DNA of 15,416 bases from NCBI GenBank assembly GCA_001778055.1, contig MFFY01000001.1, forward strand, positions 1 to 15,416. The letters run 5' to 3'. The stretch is from Candidatus Falkowbacteria bacterium RIFCSPLOWO2_12_FULL_45_13 (lineage in GTDB: Bacteria; Patescibacteriota; Patescibacteriia; Patescibacteriales; GWC2-42-12). The position numbers and the translations under genes were made by a program. The notes under the pieces are model-generated. The model was not told where the DNA came from. It did not search any database and was given only the letters and a program-made list of their open reading frames with translations. Positions 1-4,653 of this stretch are shown here, piece after piece (position 1 is the first letter of the stretch; each line of letters opens with the position of its first letter).

Positions 1-81
1 GATATGTTATCGTAGAGTTAAACCTCCTTTCGCTTACGGGGCTATCACCCGCTCTGGCGGAGCTTTCCAGCTCGCTTCAAC

Positions 82-336
82 TAGGAAAGATTTATTTCTG
101 CCTCTACCTCACTCTTCTAGGAAGTGACAACAACCATCTTGCAACGCCTCTTAAACATATGGACCAAGATCCTTCTGCCTAAGTCGTGCCTCGCTATCGT
201 TCAGCACTCACTCAATTAAAAATTACGAATTATCAATTACGAATTAGATTCTGAATTTAATTCGTAATTCGTAATTGTTAATTGATAATTGGAGTGCTGA
301 GCGCTAGTGAGGCACGAACTTAAGCGCGGTTTAAAA
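82..336 (-). repeat. Large expansion hairpin inside 23S rRNA
   Basis: Between the conserved 23S segments at 63-81 and 337-356 there are about 255 nt where E. coli has about 25 (recalled). The insertion folds as nested stems. The basal stem is 147-156 with 329-338. A long near-perfect stem of about 26 bp joins 184-209 and 292-317. The apex is an AT-rich inverted repeat at 214-290 built from 'aattacgaatta'-type units, which resemble the AT-rich repeats at 880-1050 upstream of the gene. It probably stays in the rRNA as an expansion segment or is cut by RNase III. No protein is encoded in it. Confidence 0.75.
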
Positions 337-378
337 GGTTTAGACTGATCCCCTTTCGCTCGCCACTACTCGGGGAAT

Positions 379-484
379 GCAAACACAAATTAACACAGAT
401 TATCCGCCTAACGGCAGACAAATTGACACAAATTAATTTGTGTCAATTTGTTTAAAATCTGTGTAAATTTGTGTTTTATATTAT
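379..484 (-). repeat. Palindromic insertion in 23S rRNA
   Basis: About 106 nt lie between the conserved GAGGAAAAGAAA and ATTCCCCGAGTAG segments, where E. coli has about 9 nt (recalled). The insert is an inverted repeat. Its outer arms are 381-401 and 457-477 (acacaaattaacacagatt type). An inner perfect self-complementary 34-mer at 418-451 is built on acaaattgacacaaatt, and a small ccgcctaacggc hairpin lies beside it. The same repeat family appears at 9958-10003, overlapping the end of the exonuclease gene. It is non-coding and likely forms a long hairpin in the pre-rRNA. Confidence 0.75.
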
Positions 485-550
485 TTTCTTTTCCTCCGGC
501 TACTAAGATGTTTCAGTTCACCGGGTAGTCGTCTCACCAGCTTATGTGTT

Positions 551-581
551 CGGCTGGCGGACTCTCCGCCTTCGGCGGAGA
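551..581. repeat. GGCGGA-type palindrome at a 23S helix
   Basis: The hairpin ctccgcc-ttc-ggcggag (564-580) occupies the place of a normal short 23S helix near E. coli position ~140, with no clear length gain. Its sequence is that of the dispersed GGCGGA palindromes elsewhere in the window (4507-4536, 5312-5327, 5571-5603, 6901-6935). The string GCGGAGAGTCCGCC is shared exactly with the intergenic copy near 6913-6926. It may be a repeat that replaced the native helix, or chance similarity of GC-rich stems. Confidence 0.5.
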
Positions 582-879
582 AGGTTTCCCCATTCGGAAA
601 TCCTCGGGTCAAAGGTTGCTTGCCACCTAACCGAGGCTTATCGCAGGCTGCTACGTCCTTCATCGGCTTCTTGAGTCAAGGCATCCACCATATACCCTTA
701 ATGTGATTTTCCCACACTTTTGTTTTAAAAAAGTGTTTACCCCGTTCACGCGGAGTTACCCCATTAATGGGTCTCCTGACTAACCGAAAACGTCAGTCAG
801 GGATATTCTATAATTACAAAACGAATATTAAGATGCTCTTCTTGCTTGACTAATTTTATTTTTATTTAACTGATTGTTA

Positions 880-1050
880 AAGTTCTAGCCATACAAATTA
901 CAAATCCCGTACAAATTTACAAATTATCGTTCGCCATATTCTTGATATTATACTGGTCGGCGGATAAATTCGTATTTTATTTATTTGTAAATTCGTAAAA
1001 TATTTGTAATTCTTATTTAAGTAAATTCGTAACTGATTCGTAATTCGTAG
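880..1050. repeat. Cluster of AT-rich repeats in the 23S leader
   Basis: Imperfect direct and inverted copies of units such as acaaatttacaaatt, tttgtaaattcgtaa and gattcgtaattcgtag fill this stretch between the promoter at 1178-1205 and the 23S 5' end. Similar units form the apex of the expansion hairpin at 214-290. I see no open reading frame. The rest of the leader (737-880) holds short hairpins, including the GACTGACG/GTTAGTC pair near 778-800, and nothing that looks coding. Confidence 0.6.
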
Positions 1051-1056
1051 AGAAAC

Positions 1057-1116
1057 AAAAAACCGCCTTGCAAGCGGTTAAAGAGTCAAACAAAACTAGC
1101 TGGACCTAACCGCTTG
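1057..1116 (-). terminator. Terminator with overlapping antiterminator (attenuator-like)
   Basis: On the minus strand the hairpin AACCGC-TTGCAAG-GCGGTT (1061-1079) runs into a T-rich tract (1055-1062), as in an intrinsic terminator. Its 5' half is also part of a perfect 10-bp alternative stem: 1071-1080 is the exact reverse complement of 1107-1116 (CAAGCGGTTA / TAACCGCTTG). The two structures cannot form together, which is the layout of an attenuator. A further hairpin lies at 1142-1158, and a 13-codon ORF without a ribosome site (1147 to 1106, ending TAG) overlaps the antiterminator arm. The unit lies between the promoter at 1178-1205 and the 23S gene. Confidence 0.6.
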
Positions 1117-1177
1117 TTAGTTTAATGGTTAATAATATATTTTTCATATGGTATGAAAGATTAATTGGCTTATTGAT

Positions 1178-1205
1178 ATTATACAGGATGTATATAATCT
1201 GTCAA
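1178..1205 (-). promoter_or_regulatory. Consensus promoter upstream of 23S rRNA
   Basis: On the minus strand TTGACA (1205-1200) and TATAAT (1183-1178) are both exact consensus, separated by 16 bp. Transcription would start near 1171 and run through the attenuator-like hairpins toward the 23S gene. No other gene lies between, so it most likely drives the rRNA or a short structured RNA ending near 1057. Confidence 0.75.
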
Positions 1206-1287
1206 GACGAATAATTTTAGCAAAAGCCAGCGCTCACTTTTAAATTACTCTAACTATAAAATTAGCTTAAAATTAGCTGTTTTATCG

Positions 1288-2343
1288 CTAAATAATTCTA
1301 AACTTATCTAAAAGTTCCGGGTTATTCATATAAGCTTGCGCCTCTTCTTTGGCGACGATTTTTTTATCATAAAGTCTTTTTAAGTCGCGGTCCAAGTTAA
1401 TCATGCCGTCTTTAGAGCTGGTCTCAATCACAGTTTTTATCTGGGCGATTTTATTTTCCCTGATTAAATTAGACACGGCCGGCGTGTTGACGAGAATTTC
1501 TCTGGCCGCGATCCGGCCGCCTTCTATTTTTAGAATCAATCGCTGTGAAATTACCGCGGCCAAAGTCATAGACAATTGCATCCTGACCTGAGTCTGCTGA
1601 TGCGGTGGGAAAATATCAATGATGCGATCAATGGTTTGAGCCGCGCTGTAGGTGTGCAAGGTCGCTATCACCAGGTGGCCGGTCTCGGCCAAGGTGATGG
1701 TTGTGCCGATAGTTTCCAGGTCGCGCATTTCACCGACCATGATGACATTCGGGTCTTGCCTTAAAACATGCTTTAAGCCGTCGCTAAAAGAAATCATATC
1801 TGCGCCCAGCTGCCTTTGCACGATAATTCCTTTATTATGTTTAAACATAAATTCAATCGGATCTTCTAGCGTCACAATGCTGCATTTACGGTTTTGATTA
1901 ATATAATTAATCATGGCGGCCAGCGTGGTTGATTTGCCGCAACCGGTCGGGCCAGTCACCAGGATCAGGCCCTGCCGCAAATTTACTAAGTCATAAGCCA
2001 CTTTAGGCATCAATAAATTTTCCAGAGTCGGAATTTCGCCAGTGATTACCCTGGCGACCAACCCCACGTTGCCTCTCTCATAATGCAAATTCACCCTGAG
2101 CCGGGTTTCGTCATTATTTTCAAAACTAAAATCCAATTCCTTATTGTCGATAAACCGCTTCTTTTGCTCTTCGCCCAAAAGCGAAAAAACCATCAGTTCG
2201 ATATCTTTTCTGCTTAAAATTTTCTTGGGCTCAATCTCCATCAGTTCGCCGTCAATTCTGAAGATAATGGCGGCATTGGCCACCAAATGAACGTCGGAAG
2301 CGTTTTTTTTCGCGGCCAAGTGAAAAATTTCTTTAATAGTCAT
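1288..2343 (-). CDS. pilT: PilT-type type IV pilus retraction ATPase
   Basis: A 351-residue hexameric secretion-superfamily ATPase that powers pilus disassembly at the inner membrane in twitching, adhesion and DNA uptake. The N-terminal half (about 1-110) is the PilT/PilB N2-like domain. Walker A is GPTGCGKS at 131-138. The Asp box LEDPIEF is at 159-165, Walker B VIMVGEMRD at 200-208, and the His box TGHLVIATLHT at 221-231. The NLIRE motif in the C-terminal part matches the conserved AIRNLIRE motif of PilT and favours retraction over the PilB extension role. Length is typical of PilT. The start is ATG with no clear Shine-Dalgarno site; the stop is TAG. It is divergent from a prepilin gene 57 bases away, which fits a pilus locus. 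Confidence 0.93.
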   Translation of the reverse strand: MTIKEIFHLAAKKNASDVHLVANAAIIFRIDGELMEIEPKKILSRKDIELMVFSLLGEEQKKRFIDNKELDFSFENNDETRLRVNLHYERGNVGLVARVITGEIPTLENLLMPKVAYDLVNLRQGLILVTGPTGCGKSTTLAAMINYINQNRKCSIVTLEDPIEFMFKHNKGIIVQRQLGADMISFSDGLKHVLRQDPNVIMVGEMRDLETIGTTITLAETGHLVIATLHTYSAAQTIDRIIDIFPPHQQTQVRMQLSMTLAAVISQRLILKIEGGRIAAREILVNTPAVSNLIRENKIAQIKTVIETSSKDGMINLDRDLKRLYDKKIVAKEEAQAYMNNPELLDKFRII

Positions 2344-2400
2344 ACGATTAACAAAAATAATTAAAGATGATGATATATTAAATAATTTTCTATTAAATTT

Positions 2401-2841
2401 ATGGCTAAAATTAAATCTTTTTTAAAAAAATTAATAAAAAATAATAGGGGTTTTAGTTTAACCGAACTAATGATTGCTGTAAGCGTAATCGGTTCTGTCG
2501 TCACTCTGGCCGGAGCCCAAATTGATGATATTCTGCCCCTGGCGCGCGATGCCTAGCGCAAAGCCAATATCCATCAGCTGCAAACCGCTTTAAACCTTTA
2601 TTATAACGACCGCGAACAATATCCGGCTACGGCTGGCAACGAACCCACGCTAGCGGGCTGGCAATTGATTAAAAATATCTTAGCATCAACTGATCAAACC
2701 TACCTGCCCGTGTTGCCTTATGACCCCTTGAATACTGACCCGTATGTCTTTAAATATTGGAGCGATGGGCAAAAATTCAAAATTGTTTATGAGACTGAAG
2801 ACCCTCAAGACCAGTCTCCGCAAACCGCCTGGGGGTTATAA
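2401..2841 (+). pseudogene. Type IV prepilin-like gene interrupted by an amber codon
   Basis: Read through one TAG, this frame encodes about 146 residues with a class III prepilin leader: a basic stretch KKLIKNNRG, then FSLTELMIAVSVIGSVV. Cleavage would fall between G and F, with Glu at +5. After the hydrophobic helix comes a pilin-like LARDAxRKANIHQLQTALNLYY segment, where x is the in-frame TAG at 2554-2556. The frame then stays open for 94 codons to TAA at 2839. The expected residue is probably Gln (CAG to TAG, one transition). pilT, queA and ruvB in this window end in TAG, so recoding is unlikely. It is either a recent pseudogene, a sequencing error, or a readthrough case. No Shine-Dalgarno is visible. 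Downstream lies a terminator. Confidence 0.8.
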
Positions 2842-2864
2842 GATAACAAACTAATAAACTTAAG

Positions 2865-2898
2865 AACGAAAGAACCAATAATTTTTCGTTTTTTTGTT
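2865..2898 (+). terminator. Intrinsic terminator after the prepilin gene
   Basis: Stem aacgaaa (2865-2871) with tttcgtt (2884-2890), followed by a run of seven T and then gttt. It starts about 24 bases past the prepilin stop. The stem is AT-rich, so strength is modest. Confidence 0.5.
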
Positions 2899-2937
2899 TA
2901 TAAGCAGGGACGGTCACGACCCGCCCGGATAAGTTAA

Positions 2938-3630
2938 TTACCAATTTTTATTGACCAAACCTTCTTCGGCCGCGGCCACTTGGGCTTCCTGCTTGGAGGT
3001 GCCATCGCCCTGGGAAATTTGCTCATCGTTTAAATAAAGCCCGACCACGAATTTTTTGGCATGATCGGGTCCGGACTCGCTTAAAACCTTATAGTGCGGT
3101 GTGGTGCCGTAAATCTCCTGGGCTTTTTCCTGGAACTTAGATTTGGGATCAAGATAAAGTTTATGGGTTAGAATATTATCCAGTTTGGAAAGAATAAAGG
3201 CCTTAACGAATTTCTTGGCCGGCCTGACACCCTGGTCCAAATAAATCGCGCCGATCATGGCTTCCATGGCGTTGGCCAAAATGTATTGCCGCGCTTTGGA
3301 ATTTTTGTCTTTGAACTCGCCCCTGGATAAGTATAAATACTTTTCAATGCCCAGCTCGTTGGCGACTTGAGCCAGCATTTTGTAATTGACCAGGCTGGCC
3401 CGCCAGTTGGTTAAATCGCCTTCTGGCGTATCTGTAAAATTTTGGAATAAGCTTTCAGTAACAATGATTTCCAAAACCGCGTCGCCCAAAAATTCCAGCC
3501 GTTCATTATGCTTGAGTTCAAAATCAGGGTGCTCATTTAAATACGACCGGTGCACCACTGATTGCTTGAGTAAATCCAAATTTTTGAATTTGACGCCGAT
3601 TAGTTCTTCTAATTGAGTAAAATCTTTCAT
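2938..3630 (-). CDS. rnc: Ribonuclease III
   Basis: A 230-residue endonuclease that cuts double-stranded RNA, matures pre-rRNA and trims structured mRNAs. The RNase III signature NERLEFLGDAVL lies at 42-53, carrying the metal-binding Glu46 and Asp50. The second acidic region reads LANAMEAMIGAIYLD (118-132) with Glu123; the position of E. coli Asp114 is Asn120. A C-terminal dsRNA-binding domain spans about 160-226 (DPKSKFQE ... GTSKQEAQVAAAEEGL). Length is that of the family. The ATG start at 3630 follows a 99-base gap after nusB that holds a 14-bp hairpin. It is the last gene of rpmF-nusB-rnc. The long hairpins in the 23S gene at 1-708 are plausible substrates (inference). Confidence 0.95.
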   Translation of the reverse strand: MKDFTQLEELIGVKFKNLDLLKQSVVHRSYLNEHPDFELKHNERLEFLGDAVLEIIVTESLFQNFTDTPEGDLTNWRASLVNYKMLAQVANELGIEKYLYLSRGEFKDKNSKARQYILANAMEAMIGAIYLDQGVRPAKKFVKAFILSKLDNILTHKLYLDPKSKFQEKAQEIYGTTPHYKVLSESGPDHAKKFVVGLYLNDEQISQGDGTSKQEAQVAAAEEGLVNKNW

Positions 3631-3640
3631 GGAAATAAGC

Positions 3641-3727
3641 GAGATGTTTGGGATATTTAAGGCCGTTAGGATGCTCGGGATTTATCCCAAACATCTCAAT
3701 AATCTTAAGAATCTCAATAATCTTAAT
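3641..3727. repeat. Inverted repeat in the nusB-rnc gap
   Basis: gagatgtttgggat (3641-3654) and its perfect complement (3684-3697) form a 14-bp stem 10 bases upstream of the rnc start codon, followed by a short tandem run of aataatctta-like units. Similar atcttaataatccc-type sequence occurs in the rpmF-nusB gap, so it belongs to a dispersed family. In E. coli the rnc leader contains a stem-loop cut by RNase III for autoregulation; this hairpin sits in the right place for that, but the role is inferred. Confidence 0.55.
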
Positions 3728-3729
3728 TA

Positions 3730-4194
3730 TTAATTGTTATTGTCCGGTTCCATGGCCGGCTGGTCGGCTTTTTTGGCAACCGGCGTCACTTCTTTATAAA
3801 TCGCGCCCAAAACTCCGTTGACAAACTTGCCGGAAGATTCGCCGCCAAAAGTCTTGGCGATCTCGATGGCTTCATTGATCGCCACCTTGGCCGGTATATC
3901 CTGGTCAAAGACCAGTTCATAAACGCCGATGCGCAAAATATTTCGGTCCACGATGGTAATCTGATCCAGCGGCCATTCGGTGGCGTACTTGATGATGTAT
4001 TTATCAATCTCGGCTTCATTTTTTATCACGCCCTTAATAATGGCTTTAACGAACCCATGGTCATTAAACTGGGGGGCAAATTGCCTGAAATTCTGTTCAA
4101 TCAAACGGCTTAAGTCTTTCTCGCGCTTGCCGTTAAAATCCCAGCTGAACAAAGTCTGCATGGCGATAGTTCTGGCCAGATGCCTGTTAGACAT
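3730..4194 (-). CDS. nusB: Transcription antitermination factor NusB
   Basis: A 154-residue all-helical protein. With NusE (S10) it binds boxA in rRNA leaders and keeps RNA polymerase from terminating early. Family hallmarks are the N-terminal RHLARTIAMQTLFSWD, the middle NILRIGVYELVF, and the C-terminal KVAINEAIEIAKTFGGESS followed by KFVNGVLGAI. I chose ATG at 4194 because family similarity begins there. An in-frame TTG at 4248 would add 18 residues (NYPNYPKNLKYPE) that look like translated intergenic repeat. No strong Shine-Dalgarno precedes either start. It lies between rpmF and rnc in the same direction. Its presence fits the rRNA gene with a leader terminator nearby. Confidence 0.9.
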   Translation of the reverse strand: MSNRHLARTIAMQTLFSWDFNGKREKDLSRLIEQNFRQFAPQFNDHGFVKAIIKGVIKNEAEIDKYIIKYATEWPLDQITIVDRNILRIGVYELVFDQDIPAKVAINEAIEIAKTFGGESSGKFVNGVLGAIYKEVTPVAKKADQPAMEPDNNN

Positions 4195-4280
4195 AAATTC
4201 GGGATATTTGAGATTTTTAGGATAATTAGGATAATTGTGTTTTCCCAAAAATCACAAAAATCTTAATAATCCCAACAATC
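4195..4280. repeat. AT-rich repeat in the rpmF-nusB gap
   Basis: Short reiterated units (ggataattaggataatt; atcttaataatcccaa) in both orientations, related to those at 3690-3727. Translated on the minus strand it gives the low-complexity NYPNYPKNLKYPE extension in front of nusB. It is non-coding in my reading. Confidence 0.5.
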
Positions 4281-4283
4281 CTA

Positions 4284-4481
4284 TTATTTCTCTTTCCTAA
4301 CTTTATTCTTTATTTTAATGACTTCCCGGCCATTATAAAAACCGCAGAAACCGCAGGCGCGATGAGGCAGTATGGCTTTGCCGCATTTGGGGCATTGAAA
4401 TAATTTTACCGGCTTTAGGGCCTGATGCGAGCGGCCGCGGCGGGCTTCGCTTCTGGAGCGACGTTTGGCTGGTACGGACAT
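4284..4481 (-). CDS. rpmF: 50S ribosomal protein bL32
   Basis: A 65-residue basic ribosomal protein of the large subunit. The N-terminus MSVPAKRRSRSEARRGRSH is the usual arginine-rich tail that threads into 23S rRNA. Cys30, Cys33, Cys43 and Cys46 (CPKC and CGFC) form the zinc ribbon, so this is the zinc-binding form. The start is the ATG giving MSVP, as in homologues. It is first in the rpmF-nusB-rnc group, behind a promoter at 4608-4637 and a leader of about 120 bases holding a perfect palindrome. Confidence 0.95.
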   Translation of the reverse strand: MSVPAKRRSRSEARRGRSHQALKPVKLFQCPKCGKAILPHRACGFCGFYNGREVIKIKNKVRKEK

Positions 4482-4506
4482 AGAAATAAGTCAAAACTCA
4501 AATGTC

Positions 4507-4536
4507 TCCACCGGAGGCGGATCCGCCTCCGGTGGA
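4507..4536. repeat. Perfect 30-bp GGCGGATCCGCC palindrome
   Basis: A perfectly self-complementary 30-mer centred on ggatcc, with arms tccaccggaggcgga. It sits in the rpmF leader between AT-rich units (agtcaaaactcaaatg to the left, aaaagtcaaaag to the right), as if inserted into another repeat. The same core occurs in queA at 5576-5590 and in related form in the 23S gene. Confidence 0.8.
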
Positions 4537-4607
4537 AAAAGTCAAAAGTAATAAACCAGACTTTAGTTTTGAATTTTGTTTTTACTTTAGTAATTAAATT
4601 TAACTTT

Positions 4608-4637
4608 ATTATAACTTAAAAAACTTAGTAAAGTCAA
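4608..4637 (-). promoter_or_regulatory. Promoter for rpmF-nusB-rnc
   Basis: On the minus strand TTGACT (4637-4632) and TATAAT (4613-4608) with an 18-bp spacer, placed between the queA stop and rpmF. The predicted leader is about 120 bases and includes the palindrome at 4507-4536. Confidence 0.6.
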
Positions 4638-4653
4638 GGTCAGAGTCAGCCAG

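Larger units (their letters stand above)
1..708 (-). rRNA. 23S ribosomal RNA, 5' part (runs off the window)
   Basis: The reverse strand reads as the start of a bacterial 23S rRNA. It has GGTGGATGCC near the 5' end, then GATGAAGGACGT, CTGCGATAAGC, GATTTCCGAATGGGGAAACC, GAACTGAAACATCT, GAGGAAAAGAAA, TTCCCCGAGTAGTGGCGAGC and GGTGATAGCCCCGTA. The order matches the first ~370 nt of E. coli 23S (recalled, not aligned), but the segment is about twice that length because of two large insertions. The exact 5' end is uncertain by several bases. A short hairpin (714-721 with 729-736) sits just upstream and could take part in 5' processing. No 16S gene lies immediately upstream: pilT begins about 580 bases away, so this 23S is not preceded by 16S in the usual way. 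The gene continues beyond base 1. Confidence 0.95.

Noticed and set aside
481..663. Open frame on the minus strand
   Set aside because: It lies wholly within the conserved 5' part of the 23S rRNA and has no protein character.
2554..2556. TAG as a sense codon in an altered genetic code
   Set aside because: pilT, queA, ruvB and the last ORF use TAG as their stop, so a genome-wide reassignment is not supported.
4195..4248. N-terminal extension of nusB from TTG 4248
   Set aside because: The added residues are translated AT-rich repeat and NusB homology starts at the ATG at 4194.
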